Part shown: positions 11,364-23,990 of the stretch, one piece after another | Position numbering within the stretch: position 1 is the stretch's first letter | How the letters are laid out: each line of letters begins with the position of its first letter | NCBI GenBank assembly: GCA_035236585.1 | Contig: CP141132.1 | Coordinates: forward strand, 50,595,880-50,659,879 | DNA: 64,000 bases | Origin: Warburgia ugandensis | Taxonomy: Eukaryota > Streptophyta > Magnoliopsida > Canellales > Canellaceae | Reading direction: 5' to 3' | The notes under the pieces: model-generated | What the model saw: only the letters and a program-made list of their open reading frames with translations | Database searches by the model: none | What the model was told of the DNA's origin: nothing | Program-made: the position numbers and the translations under genes

Positions 11364-14300
11364 TGTAATATCCCTAATTTTTTGATAAATTAAGAAATTA
11401 CTAAATAAATTAAATTAAAATTTTATAGATGGAAATTTTTCCTGAAAACTAAGAATTTGAAAGTGCTCGTCGATAGGATTCCAACGCCACAAAGAATGCA
11501 AAAAATGGAGCTCAAACGAGGGAGTTAGGAGCCGTTAAAGTTATAAGGGTATTTTAGTCATTTGGCAGAAACTTATAACACAGGGGCCCAAATTGATAAT
11601 AGCACCCCCATCTTCTACACGCCTCTACCGGATCCAGTGAAATTGCCGGAGAAACCAGTGGAAAGAGACGTGAAGGAAAGAGTTTCCTTTCCCCTAGGAC
11701 TCTAAGCCCTATATCTACCCCTCCCAGGTGCCAAAACACTCCACTCTGAGCGTTTTCACTAAGCTTTACTCAGAAACCCTAGCTCTGCAAAGTTCACAGT
11801 TTTTGGGCAATGGAACTCTGGCAACGACTATAAACCCCATCCAAGACAAGGTAAGCCTTAAACGCTAATTTATGTAATTATTAAATAGGTAAATATAATT
11901 AGAATTACATTTAAAATTAGGAAAAATCACGTTTTTCCTTGGAACTCTGTGCACGCTACTGTTGGAGCTTGATTTCACAGATGAAACCACATCTGTTTGA
12001 AAATCGCACCATCCAATTAGTGCACAAGAGACCCAAGATCAAACCCTTTAAATTTGGGAGAGATCCAACGGGGGGTTTCCCTAGAAAACATGAAAACTAG
12101 TACCTATGGATGTTTTTAGGAACTTGAGAAAAATTGTTTAAAAAAACATGGTTTTTGGAAAAATCAGTGAAAAAGGAGGGCATAAATGAATTCTAGAGGA
12201 AATACTGAGGAAAACAATGCAAAAATTGCATGAAATGGAGGTCTGTAGCCTTGCCGGAGACGACCGGAATCCAGTAGTCTTCTCCGGCGGCGGTAACGTC
12301 GTCGGCGCCCTGCCACTGATGCCGGGACACCCAGAAGACGACTTTGAATGATGTCGGCATCGCATGCATACACAACGTCACACGCGCGTGAGAGAGACGG
12401 CATTTATCGTCTCAGTGGGGTCGGGACGCGCTGCGTCCTGGCGACCGTGACACACACGGCAGTGCGTCATTGTGCTGAAGACGCACGCGATGCGTCTCGG
12501 CTGTGCGTTGCGGTGTTGGGCGTCTTCGTGACACTGGTTTACGCTGGTGTAAACTGGCAGAAAACAGAACCGCCGGTATAGACCACCCTATGGTGGTTGG
12601 GCAGGCCCCATTTGGGTATGTTTTCACTAAAACTTGATTTTTGGGAGCTAGAGGAGTCCAAATCACGATCCGAAAGAGGCGTTGTGACCGTATTGACGAA
12701 GCATACCTAGTTTTAACTTAAAAAATTATAAATGACCACTTTTAATTTAGAAAAAATTTTAAATAGTGATGTGACATGTACAGGTGAACTTGAATATACT
12801 AGTTAAAGGGAGTTATTAGCTAGCTAAGTAGTCTCACATTGAGGTAGGTGACAACAATTAATGCCTTTCCTTGATTTTTAAACCATGCATAAATATAGCA
12901 TCATGTATGATTGTGTTTTAAATTGCAATTATCACTTACCGAGGATTTCATGCGACTTTGAGTACATTAGGATTATTACACATTGAAATCTTTTATTGAA
13001 TAAACTCATGACACATGTTTTTATGAGCATGATGGTAATTAATTATTCTTAAATAGTGACTTATTTCTTATTATATATTGGAAATGCATGGATTTACATG
13101 GAAATAAGAATAGAAGCTTATTAGCTGGTCCTTTTATAGGCTAACCCCAGGATGAGGGGCGTGTCTTGGGGATTTTGAGCTATGAGTGCTCTTGAGTTTT
13201 AGCATATACATATGATTTTCGTGTTTTATATTTGATGATGGGTGCTCTCACCCGGTGAGCGTCATGCTAGGAGGGATAAGGCCGGCTACCCACCCTCTGA
13301 GATTATGATGTGATGATATTGTGATATGATAGACACCTGCCCCTAGATGGCATTTGGTAGGGGTTTGGTAACATAGATAGTCCACACTACCGGTCTGAGC
13401 CTTTCCATGGGGACAGACGCTAAGTCTCCCGTTATGATATCGACGGAGAGCGGCGGTGGTTGATACCCATGGAGGGTTTCCACTGCGACATGATGGCCCA
13501 TATTCTTATTATGTGTGCGTGTATGATGAACATGGTTATGGATGGTATGCCTGGGTGTGACAACACTCAGAGGTTAGCTATGAGTACTCATGATCAGTGA
13601 TATTTGTGAGATGTCGTGGGACCCATTACTTTAGGGTGCCCTTATTCTTGTTGTATGCTCATTTACATTGATTCATGTCATGTTTTAACTCCGTGAAATG
13701 CATGTTTTAGCATATGGAATAAATTGGAAATTATTTGGACTTATGATACTGCTATTTTCATAAATGATAGACTTTTTATCAATACTGTTCATTATTTATT
13801 TCATTTATTACATTAATTATCTATGTACCTACACAAGCGATAGCTTGCTGAGGCATTGCTTTGTTTTGCAATGCCTTAGATTTCAAGTAAGATAACAGGA
13901 AAGGCAAGGCTGTTGAGAAACTGTGAGAGCTGCTGAAGATCCTTTTCATATAGTTTTAGACAGTGATGTGAGTCATTAAACAGGATTATCATTTGAATTT
14001 AATTTTGTACTGCATACTTTATATTTTGGATTTGATTGAGATGTTTGGACATATGTTGGACATTTATATGGGATGTTATGATGGATAGACCATGGGCCAT
14101 ATTATTATTGTGTTTTGGACATTTATTTGATTCAAAATAAAGGTGCCGATTTATTTGACGTTGATTAATACGCGTAGTATTTTATTTATATTTAATTTAT
14201 ATGTATGCCGTTTTGAGAAAGGAAAACTAACACCCGGAGTTTTTAAGATATGTTTTAGTAAAAGGTTAAATAAAAATTTTCTCATGGGATCCCAAATGCT

Positions 14301-14368
14301 CTTATTAAAAATGTCATTATTATTATTATTATAAAAATGTAAAAAAAACAAAAATTCGAGGTGTTACA
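11364..14368 (+). mobile_element. Solo LTR (Ty3-gypsy, Tekay/Del-like), 3,005 bp
   Basis: Begins TGTAATATCCC and ends ...GGTGTTACA, an imperfect inverted pair of the kind found in plant Tekay/Del LTRs. It is flanked by the exact 5-bp duplication CAAGA (11,359-11,363 and 14,369-14,373), and both sides are Athila pol, so it is a complete insertion left as one LTR. It has a CpG-rich block at about 12,240-12,700 and the shared LTR motif at 11,581-11,609. Open frames inside it, including the four overlapping ones at 12,138-12,666, are by-products of the GC-rich block. Confidence 0.9.
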
Positions 14369-14373
14369 CAAGA

Positions 14374-14523
14374 TGATAAGGATTTTAGCATCTAGATTGA
14401 ATATAGGTTTTGTGTCTAAAACCTTAGGGTCCAATGGGAAGAGAAAGTGGCCCACTTGTATCATAACATCTTCTGCCATTCCCTTAGGAATTTTAATAGA
14501 TAGGTCCATTAATTATAGGGTGG
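14374..14523 (-). pseudogene. Athila pol relic: segment after the protease
   Basis: The minus strand encodes SIKIPKGMAEDVMIQVGHF, matching the conserved ...SIKIPKGMVEDVLIQV segment that follows the protease active site in Athila polyproteins. It connects the pol block left of the solo LTR at 11,364 with the protease block right of 23,673. Confidence 0.8.
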
Positions 14524-15384
14524 TGGTGTAGCTTTAATGTCACTCACAAGTGCATGAGGCAAAGTACTAATTGCACACGAGAGAGGTCGATCCCACAAGG
14601 AATCTCATAGAATTATCAATTGATTAGTTCTTATTTAAGTTTCTTATCTTAGCCAAAGAGAAATGGTTTTGAATTAAATTAGAAACTTAAACAACATTGA
14701 ATGGGAAACATGCATAAAATTAGAAACTACAACTAAAAAAAAACTCCCTAAAAAATAAAGATATTCAATGGAACTAGAAACTTTCCTAACTAACATCCAT
14801 TCAATAAAAGAAACTAATGCAAAACTAAGGAAACTTATTAAAAGGGAAACTGTCATAAATTAGCACTTGTCTAATGCTAAAATTTTCTAAAAATAGAATG
14901 TTTTAAAACCCAATTAGGAAACTTTTTAAAACTAAACTAAGATGTTAATAGATAATTAACTACTTCTAAATTAAGATTAAACAATTAAACAAAGCAAGAT
15001 ATAAAGTGGAATTACCAAAGTACCATGCACATGATTCATTGGATGGTGTATGGTTCATGGGGTAGAAATTGACCAAAATTGGTGAATTAACAACTAACTA
15101 TCATGCATTATGATCAAAGCACTTAACAAATAAGCTAAAAATCTAAATAGTTTCCTAAGAAATCATGCAAATAAGATGCATAAGCTGATGGAAACTAAGC
15201 ATGAACATTGAATGGGAAAATTTCAGATTTTAAGTACTTAAGAAAATCATATCAAACCAAGTAGGGAAAACAAATTAACAATCATTTTTTATACAAGATA
15301 ACACCCAAGATCTAAAGTACTTTACTACTAGAAACAAGCATCAACAAGGAACTTCAAATAGCTTTATTGAATTAAAGGCAAAAT

Positions 15385-18206
15385 TATGACGACCCGGGTT
15401 TTCGTATGCATTTTTAAATGCAAAACGAATACCTAAGCCAGGATCTATCCCTATTTTAAAACACTTTTAAAAAACAATGCAATGCAACGAAAAAATATTT
15501 TATTTTAAATTTATTTTGAAAACCCCAAGTGGCATTTGCTTTCGAGATGAATAAAGTAGTTTTGAAAATTACGATAATCATAAGTGTCTTCCCAGGTCTA
15601 TCCAGTCACAGCTCACAGCCCAACTGTAACAAGTACAGATATATGTCCCAAAGGTAGAGAGTTTACTTACATTCATACTTGTCCCTTCTTCATTTACTTG
15701 ATTGTAGTACTAACATTTTCTGATGCTTCTTCTACTCCTATGTGGAGCTAATCTGTAAAAATAATATATTTGGGTGAGTATTCCTCATACCCAGTAGGTG
15801 ATCTGATACTACTATTTTGAAAAACACAACAGGCAACATACATAATTCAAAGAGCTTTTCATGTAAAATATTAGTGATTCCTTTTTCTGTAAACATGCAT
15901 ATTTATGCATAAAACATAAGCTTATTGATTCAATTTCAACCATGGATTCCTTTACCAAAATCTAGTATTCAATGATATAATTATGACTTAAATCAAAGAG
16001 TAGAAATCAATAAATCCATGTAACAAGACCTCGGCAAACACATCAAACCAACGATTCAAATATAATAATCATGAAACTCTTAAAATAGTCATCATTCAAA
16101 GTAGATGCTAGCATTTCTATAAGCATCATGCACATGGTCTTTCGGCGAACACACCAAGCCAACTGGTCACGAGTACTCGCATACAACCATCTCAATGCTG
16201 TATGCATATAGATAACACTGAAATCATAGGGTCACTATGCTCACAATCAGCACATAGCTGGAATCATGTGGCTCCAGTATCTGGAGACCTACCCACCATA
16301 GCCTCCATGGCGACTATAGTTGTCCTCGAAAAGGGTGCCGTGAACACCTCTAATGGTCGTCCCTATTTACCACAACAGTCGAGGAAGGGACAATGCCATT
16401 TTTGGCAGCGATACCATCCACCCTTTGGTGGTAGAGGCTGGGAGGCCAACCCCGTAATTAACAACTTCTAAGCATAGTGCCCACCAGGCTCAATAGCCCA
16501 AAAGGCATATATATATATATATATATAAGAATCCAAATCTTGGTCATCGTAAATCATGTAATTTATGCAAGGATTTTTAGAACATGCAAACAATGCATAA
16601 AATCTATTCATGCCAGTAGTCCCATTCAAGTCCATAATTCATGAAGACAATTACGCATGCTTGTATAAGAACATCAATCTCATAAAGCATACTAAATATA
16701 GTAATAAAGCCAAGTAAATCATTTAGAGTTTGGAATGCATTTGAAAACTTAGTAGTATCAGACTACCTACCTCGATCGTTGTCACTTAGCTTGTGTCCTT
16801 CTTCAATTCAAACCCTAGAGTACCCTTGGGGAGGTCCTATATGTTGCTCAAATAGAAAATCCAAGCATTATTTCTAGATTTATAGGTTAACGGCTAGAGC
16901 TATATGATTTAGGGGTTTCTAGGGGTTGATTTATATAATTCTTAGGTCAATCTTGAACTAAGAATGTCCAAAGGCTTCTATTAGATCAATTCATGAGGTT
17001 TGATCACAGTTGATCTCATGAGTGCATGAGATCTCTATGGTTTTTAGGCTATAGTCACCTTAAACAGACTCTTGATCCAAAATATTATTGCATAATTAGG
17101 TCTACATAGTAATTAAGAACGTAACAATTCTTTTGGATCGTCGATCGAAGTTATATAGCCTCCTTAATTGTATTTTTAGTGTCATGCATCAACGGAGGAA
17201 CCAGATTTGTCCACATAGGGCCCGCGCGTCATGATTCCCAGGACGCGTGCGCATCCCGGTCGAACCATGACCACGTTCACACGTGTGCACATGCCCGAGC
17301 AATGCACTATAACACGTCTTGGATTACATCATGCGGACGCGTCTTTAGCGCAAACCTAGAGCATCTCGGCTCCCAGGATGCCCCATGCATCCCGGTTGAG
17401 TCGGGCATCCGCCCGCTAGCGGCACACGTGCAACTATCACCCCAAGGAGCTCATCACAGGCTCACATCACGCCTGTGCACCCTGGGATGCATCGCATTCG
17501 ACGAGTTATCAACTTGTCTGTGTTGCTTCTCAAAATTCCAGTGATTTCCGACAGGAAGAACTACCAAATCTAGTCAGGATCTGGGGGAAAAGGGAGAGGG
17601 GAGAGAGAGAAGTAGAGTGGGGAGGAGGATTGTACTTGGGAACCCGAGATTGAGCCTATAGCATGCCTGGACTGCCTGCTAAAACCCTCCTTACCGGAGA
17701 TTGTCGTGAACCAGATTTGAGCTGATGAAACACGGTGATGGAAAGGGGGGAGCGGGGGATTTATAGGAGGGGAATAGCGGTGCCATCCCATGGCGGTACC
17801 GCCATTCTTTCCTACTCCGTACAAGTATGGCAGTGCTGTGCACCGCCTGGCCTGAGGAAGAAGACAACGCATGGGAGGTGTCGTTATCAAAACGACCCCC
17901 TGAGTTTTTAGTCTTTTCCGTTTTTTAAGTCCAAATTACACAAATGCCCCTTCATCTTCAAATGCCCCTAACTTGGTCATAAAAACTCTGTTTTCAGTGT
18001 TCTTTGAGGCGTTGGATTCCATTTTGAGTGTAGAATCTAATTATGTAGCTACTTCTCATAAATTCTTTCATTTTATATTTTAATTAAACTAGAACTTTCA
18101 TCCACTTATTAATATAGTTAATTTCATATATTAATAATTAAAATAATTAATCTATATCAATTTAGTAATTGCTAAACATGTAGTTGATAAATTTTGAGTC
18201 ATTACA
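15385..18206 (-). repeat. 3' LTR of the nested Tekay/Del-like element
   Basis: The minus strand begins TGTAATGACTC at 18,206 and ends ...CCCGGGTCGTCATA at 15,385; the expected terminal CA has become TA. It is homologous along most of its length to the solo LTRs at 29,309-32,047 (same orientation) and 41,210-43,930 (opposite). A CpG-rich block lies at 17,200-17,500, a TATA-like box on the minus strand near 17,757-17,770, and the shared LTR motif at 17,875-17,902. An AT microsatellite sits at 16,507-16,527. The frame at 17,179-17,544 is within the CpG-rich block and is not supported as a gene. Confidence 0.85.
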
Positions 18207-18220
18207 TCATTACCCCCTTC
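18207..18220 (-). promoter_or_regulatory. Polypurine tract of the Tekay/Del-like element
   Basis: The minus strand reads GAAGGGGGTAATGA directly before the LTR start. It overlaps the end of the EFRGQNSLKG coding phrase, as is usual for this lineage. Confidence 0.7.
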
Positions 18221-21200
18221 AAAGAATTTTGTCCTCGAAATTCCTCAAATTATTACCTTCAAGTTATTTGTCTCTTAGACAATCTATTGATGAATGTATT
18301 TTTCCTTAGGACTCGGACTAAAAAAAATTCTTTGCTTCATTCCATATATCCCTCATCCAATACCTCAATTGGGTCAATAAGTAAAGAAATTTTGTCCTTG
18401 AAATTCTCTTCATGTTACCTTGTCACCAATCCAGGCACATCCTCAATTTATCATCCTCATAATTCCTTCCTCATACTACCTTCCATAAAGGCCTTAAATA
18501 TAACTACAGTTGAGCTTGCTTTACGTACTTAAGAGCTGCTTCTACTGCGTGCTCTGATATTGCGTTCTTTACTTGTTCCTTTGTTAATACTGGTTTCTCA
18601 TTGTAATTCATCTAATCATGTAGAAATTTCTTCACACTACTTTGATACTATATTATCTTATTTCTTATCTTTTAGTTTGAATAGTAGAGGATAATCTCTT
18701 TTTCCTCTTGTCTTTTATCTAGTGATCTATTTATTGTTAAAGTCTTTCCTTAAGGTTAACTTGTACCTTGCTAGTGAGAGTCCCAAAAGTTTACATTCTT
18801 TTTAGTAAGTCTCACTTTGCTTTATATTTTCTTCAAAAAAAACTTCTATAATTGATACAATATCACTTCTCATCTCATAATATCAATGCTAAAAGTTTTC
18901 TTCATACCAATTCCTTTAGTTGGAAAGGTGTTTAACTACTAGTCTCCAAACTTTGTGTTCCAACTATTCTTCACCTTTCATATGTAATGTGCTTCTTCAA
19001 CCAATATTTCCATTTAACATTGAACCATGGAAACAAATCAGGTAGCATCTTCCCGTAGTACACACTACAAATAAGACCTTCTAACTAGTATTGAATTCCA
19101 TCAAAGATATTCCTCCTCATAGATCGAATGTTCTTGTTTAGAGGCCTATCTTACTATTCACATAAAATTTTCATTAGGATTTCCAGCAATCTTCATACTC
19201 CTATCAAAAGTCTCTCATCCTTAACAGAGTCCACTTGTTATGTTCATGGTTGAATCCCTTACCCTTATCCTCCTTAAATTTTTCCTTACTTGATGATTTT
19301 CTTCGTGATCTTCTAGACCGAAAGTTCTATACTTAATCCAATAAAGTTAACCCTAAAAATTACTTCTATTTATTTGCTTCAGTTGGTCTTTAAGCTTGAT
19401 ATGTGCAAATAACAAATACCTTCTTGTTTAAAGGTAAATAAACATCAGCTATTACTATGTAGTGTGACAACTTTCTTAATTTTTTCCTCCTTTCATTCCT
19501 TATGTCGATATATCGTTTAAGCATTTGTCAAGGCTTTGTTATTAACCATTAAGTCTTAATCTGTTAGGAGGGACCATCATAAGTAGCAGTTCTCTAAATT
19601 CCTCAAATTTTATCTTTCAAGTACCACCTCAAACTTATCATATAACAACAATAATAATCATCCAATAACTATCATCTCTATCTATACTGAAGCTTTCAGA
19701 GCAACAATTTTTAAGAAACATATAGGTAAGCATAGAGTATCTTATTAGACATAGACAAAAATTCTGTTCGACTACTTGTATATCCTTTCCCAGATTTACA
19801 AGCTACAAGCTCAAAGGTCTCTAAAGTGATCAGTGCTTAACCACCTTTCTTTTTAATCCAATCAATAGCATATCGTATAGACCCAAAGTGACCTCCATAG
19901 CTTGTCATAGCATCTAGTACGGTTTGAGAATATCAGCAATCTTAGTCATTGTTTTGGATCATTTCTCATTTCATCTTTGTCTTAGTTGTTACTGAATCTA
20001 TTGAGCTCTTAGGTCCTCCAATGACTTGGTCAAATCAATTGACTTCCTTTAGGGGAAAAACTCATGTCTACATACCTATAAAATTCCTCATAACTTAGGC
20101 TACTATCTACTAGATGCTATCATAGTTAATTAGATATGATTTGAATACCTGAGTTCAATCAAAATTAGTTCAATCAACATCACTCTAAAGATAACGACAC
20201 TTAATTCTATTTTCTTTTCTAACTTATCTTTATACTATCAGGGCCTCAAGTTGATCCTTGATGATACTCTAGTTGATGAAGGTCGATTGGACAAGTCACT
20301 ATCCATGCTTTTTCTCTCTCATTATAACTTCATTTAATCATATTATGGCAATGTAGGGTCTTATCAACTTCTTCTTGTTGTGGACTACAACCACTGGTGT
20401 TTCCTTATAAACTAATGGACCTAATAAAATTCTAATATCACCAATGGATATAGGCATCAAACTTATTTTAAAATTAAATTCCTAGTTGGTTACTAGCCTA
20501 TTTTTGAGATTCTACTCCAAAGATTGTATTTTCTGCTGCTTTATCTTTATTATACTCTGTTATCATAATATCATCAACTCGACTACTCTTGTTCTCTGAA
20601 ATTGGAATGATTCATCTTTCAATTTGGAAATATGACACAAGATAAAAGATCTTTGATTCCATTCTACTCTTTCTGATCCTCAATAAAAATCATGATCTTC
20701 TTATTTTGACCATTCAACATCCATCAAATACTTGTGGTTGCATCTCTTCCTCTCTTTTTATTTTTATTATTATCTACTATTATTATTCCTAGATCAGCAT
20801 CCTCCTTTTATCTACTTAGATCAATGTCTCCATTTGATTGGTTTCATATAATCGATACCACATCTATACGTCAGACATGATAAACTCAATACTTCCAAGA
20901 AAATGTTAAATTTTTCTAATATCATCAAAATCATACAGTGTCTTAACAATTGCCTTGACAGTTTGTGTCATACTATCCTTCCCTTATAAGTTCATGCTCT
21001 GATTAATCTATTATCACCGATCTGTCACCCCCATCAGATTTAGCATCAAAATCCTCTAATAACTATGGTATACTCAATTTCTTTGTCATTCTCCTCAACT
21101 TTAGTCTTTTACCTCTCCCCATTATATTCATGTTACCTTCTTCTTGATAATGTACTCATCTTCTGATCTTCTCTATTATCGTAAGATAGCCATTTGATTT

Positions 21201-21612
21201 TTCCTAAGTTCCCATTAAGTCATCCAGAATTGAGCCAAGTTCTTCAAAAGTCCAACCTTTGATTGATCTATTAGAAGTCAAGGTTATATCTTAAGGATTT
21301 TACTAGTATTACCTTGTATTCTCAATCCTCAATCTTAAGCTCATATACTAGTTTTTTCCTTGTTTGAGCCACTGCACAACAATCCTTAACCCCTAAGTAT
21401 GTTAGACTAGAGTTTTGATAGGATTGGAGCCATCCAATACCTAAGTATTTATTAGATCTATCTCCTATTTATTTATGGTGTATTTCTTTATGATTTAATA
21501 TTATTCCCTTATTCTAGTCATCTCTACTACGTATATGTAGACTACTTTTTCTTAATTATTCTAGTCGTATATGACTTTTGGACATGCAGGACTAGCTGTG
21601 AAAGGATAAAAA
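18221..21612 (-). pseudogene. Decayed gag-pol region of the Tekay/Del-like element
   Basis: Position between polypurine tract and primer site implies gag-pol. Only the extreme C-terminal phrase EFRGQNSLKG is recognised with confidence. The rest is AT-rich, with stops in every frame and no open frame over about 60 codons, so domains cannot be placed by eye. A profile search of the minus strand would be needed to locate protease, RT, RNase H, integrase and chromodomain remnants. Confidence 0.5.
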
Positions 21613-21629
21613 TGAGCTATGATACCAGC
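21613..21629 (-). promoter_or_regulatory. Primer-binding site, initiator-Met tRNA type
   Basis: The minus strand reads TGGTATCATAGC two bases after the terminal ...GTCACA, close to the TGGTATCAGAGC site complementary to initiator methionine tRNA used by many Ty3-gypsy elements. It confirms that the element reads right to left. Confidence 0.75.
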
Positions 21630-21782
21630 TGTGACACTCGAGGGTTTCAAAATGAATTGAAAACAAAAAAAAATCTGCTACATTATATTGTTTTTATAAA
21701 ATTGTTTTCAAATAGGGATCAATCCCGCCTTAGGAATTAGTTTTGCATTTAAAAATGCATGTGAAAACCTGAGTCGTCACAA
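21630..21782 (+). repeat. Inverted 153-bp LTR tail at the right end of the nested element
   Basis: Read on the plus strand this is the last 150 bases of a Tekay/Del-type LTR (from GTGACACTCGAGGG to ...GAGTCGTCACA), closely related to 43,790-43,930. It lies where a minus-oriented 5' LTR should be, so it is upside down relative to the element's other LTR. The two ends of the element are therefore inverted repeats of about 150 bp. Confidence 0.75.
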
Positions 21783-22539
21783 AAATATGCCCAAAATGGT
21801 CTGCATAATGCATATGTTTAATCTAAAAATTGCATACTCTTCATGAACTAAAACTTGATTCAACTCAAAGACAAAACACATTTCAATGCTCTCAAACTAA
21901 ACTTAAATGATATTTAGGTAAGACCCAAAAGAGAACGAAGAGAACAAATGGCTGGAATGATGGCATTAGTCAAGGAAAAAGATGTCAAGAACTAGAACTA
22001 GTTCCAAATCAAGTAAAAACATGGAAAGCAAGGATTCAAACTAATTTTTTTCCTTTGTTTTCACAATCAACAAAGAAATAACTTGGATCCTTGATGAATA
22101 AGTACGAAAAACTAACAAGATACAATAAAAAACTAAGGAAAAGCTAGGAGGAATTATGTGTGTGAAACTAGAGCTACAAAACAAGAAAAAAACTAACTAT
22201 GAAAGTAACAAATTGAAATCAAACTATTAACCTAGAATTGAAGTGCAAAAAGTAAAGAAAATACTTGAGAAATCCAAAGAAGAACAACCCAAAAGAAAAC
22301 CTAATTCCAAAGCTCTAAGAATCACAAGCTAGAGTGCAAACTTTCAAGGTTTTCTCCCAAAACCCCTACCTGTAAAAAATGTGGAATCCATGGAGCTTTA
22401 TAGATGGATGGGTTTCTATTTGAATGATGCTTATTCTAGAAAAGGAAAATGGATCTAGATCTAGGGTTTCAATGAGGAAAGTTAGGTTGAGAGATGAGAC
22501 AAGCAAGGTAACATCATATCATAGCTACCATCTTTAGAA

Positions 22540-22557
22540 GGGGGGGGGGGGGGGGGG
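22540..22557 (+). repeat. G18 homopolymer
   Basis: Eighteen consecutive G within the Athila LTR. It may be a sequencing or assembly weak point, and the true length may differ. Confidence 0.95.
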
Positions 22558-23110
22558 TGCCACTTTTTTAAGAAGATGGTGTGGTGTTTTTGCTATTAGA
22601 AAAGAAAGAGAAAAATGGAAAGGAAAATGGTAGGAAAGATTGGGAAAAAAAATCTAGGGTTTGAGGTGTTTTGGTGTGAACTAGAATTAGGAGTTTCCCA
22701 TTTAGAAAACCACATAAGGTAACAACCAAGCATGGGGAAGGCACCACTTTTTTAGGTGCCTCCCTCCTTCAAGTAAAAATCATGGAACCTCATATTGAGT
22801 GGATGAAAAAAAAAAATGAAAAATGGAAATGGAAAATAGGGTTTTCTCTCTTGATTGGTCCCACCTATGCATGATCATCTTACCAGTTACAATTTTCCCT
22901 CAAGGATTCAAGGTTGAATGGCTAGTGTAGCTTATCATCCTTTTGCATGGCTTAAATGGCTAAGGTGGCTTATTCATGGGCCCATTTTAGTTACCTCCAG
23001 CTTCTCTAATTGCTTCTTTACTTGCCCTAGGATGATCTTGAACCTTAATTACACTTTGAATTGATGGCGTTTAGGCTTTGGTTTGATCTTTTGATCTTGA
23101 TAGTCATTTC

Positions 23111-23700
23111 TCATCTCAATCAATCTTGGCCTTTGGATCACCTTCTCAACACCTACAAAAGATGAAAACCTCAAATTAAATCCTAAAAACTTATGATGAT
23201 TAACATACTTACTTTGGATTAGCTCCTAAACCTACAAAATATCAAACTTTTGAATTATTAGGTTAGAAATGCATGTGTTATAAATTTTTGAAAAAACCCT
23301 AAAAATATCAATGTAATTTATAACACATGAGCTACTAATTGGATACTTTTTTATACACAATTTAATATTTATCAAGTGGTAGAGGTAGGTGTAAGCTTGC
23401 CTAATTCTCATCTTGATTAATCTCGACCTTGGATGACCTTCTCAACACCCACAAAAGATGAAAAATCCTAATTGAATCTTAGAAAATTATGATAATTCAC
23501 ATACTTACTCTTGATTAGCTCATAAACCCACAAAATATCAAACTTTTGAATTATTAGGTTAGAAATGCATGTGTTATAAACTTTTGAAAAAAAAAAATCC
23601 TAAAAATATCAGTATAATTTATAACACATGGGCTATTAATTAAGTACTTTTTTATACAAAATTGAATACTTATCAAGTGGTAGAGGTAGGTGTAAGCTCG
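23111..23700 (+). repeat. Tandem duplication of an LTR end with its flank, about 300-bp unit
   Basis: The block from the TCTCAATCAATCTTGG...CTTGG phrase (about 23,111) to AGTGGTAGAGGTAGGTGTAA (ending near 23,393) is repeated at about 23,411-23,692. Both copies end in ...TTATCAAGTGG, so each contains the LTR terminus, the target duplication and some protease flank. The copies differ by scattered substitutions and a longer A-run in the second. Confidence 0.85.
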
Positions 23701-23990
23701 CCTAATCCTAGTGGCTCGTAGATTGAGTATGAAAATAGGTTAACACTAACACCTAAATCTAAAAGTACCTTATCAAATCTATGTTCCCCACTAACACAAG
23801 AGATTGTATGACAACTAAAAGTACCTTATCAAATCTATGGTTCCCAATAACATAGGAGATTGTATGGCAACTAGGGTCTTTATACTTAGGATGGATTTGA
23901 TGTTGTAGAATAGAATTGGATTGACTGCCGAGAATGGCCTTTTAATGCACATTAAACTGACACTTTCATGTACATAGGTCATTCAGGAAC
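23678..23990 (-). pseudogene. Athila protease segment
   Basis: The minus strand encodes FDKVLLDLGVSVNLF followed by EPLGLGELTPTSTT, matching the Athila aspartic protease region (LLDLGASVNLLPYSVYEQLG...). The sequence around RFDKVLL is itself duplicated over about 66 bp near 23,760-23,870, which breaks the frame. It continues on the far side of the inserted LTR at 14,523. Confidence 0.8.

Larger units (their letters stand above)
15385..21782 (-). mobile_element. Tekay/Del-like Ty3-gypsy element with one full LTR and an inverted LTR tail
   Basis: The 6,398-bp unit is flanked by AAAAT on both sides (15,380-15,384; 21,783-21,787). In minus-strand order it has an abnormal 153-bp 5' terminus, a primer site, a decayed coding region, a polypurine tract and a 2.8-kb 3' LTR. 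The end of the pol frame next to the polypurine tract reads EFRGQNSLKG, a phrase typical of Tekay/Del chromovirus polyproteins. Almost no other coding blocks survive in 18,220-21,600, which is AT-rich and full of stops. The element is inactive. Confidence 0.8.
14524..23672 (-). mobile_element. Athila-type solo LTR, minus orientation, split by a nested element
   Basis: The left end is TGGTGTAGCTTTAA and the right end ...ACTTATCA. The 5-bp flanks are GGTGG (14,519-14,523) and AGTGG (23,673-23,677), one mismatch. The host on both sides is Athila protease coding sequence. The two LTR halves are 14,524-15,384 and 21,783-23,672; the gap is the Tekay/Del-like element. The LTR aligns along its length with the one at 35,060-37,667. 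Its outer end, plus a few bases of flank, has been duplicated in tandem. Open frames in it are not coding. Confidence 0.85.

Noticed and set aside
12138-12666. Four overlapping open frames on both strands
   Set aside because: They lie in the CpG-rich block of a solo LTR with exact target duplications. Open frames on both strands at once reflect lack of stop codons in GC-rich DNA, and no domain is visible.
15385-21782. DNA transposon with long terminal inverted repeats
   Set aside because: The ends are LTR sequence, a primer-binding site and a polypurine tract are present, and the EFRGQNSLKG phrase is from a Ty3-gypsy polyprotein.
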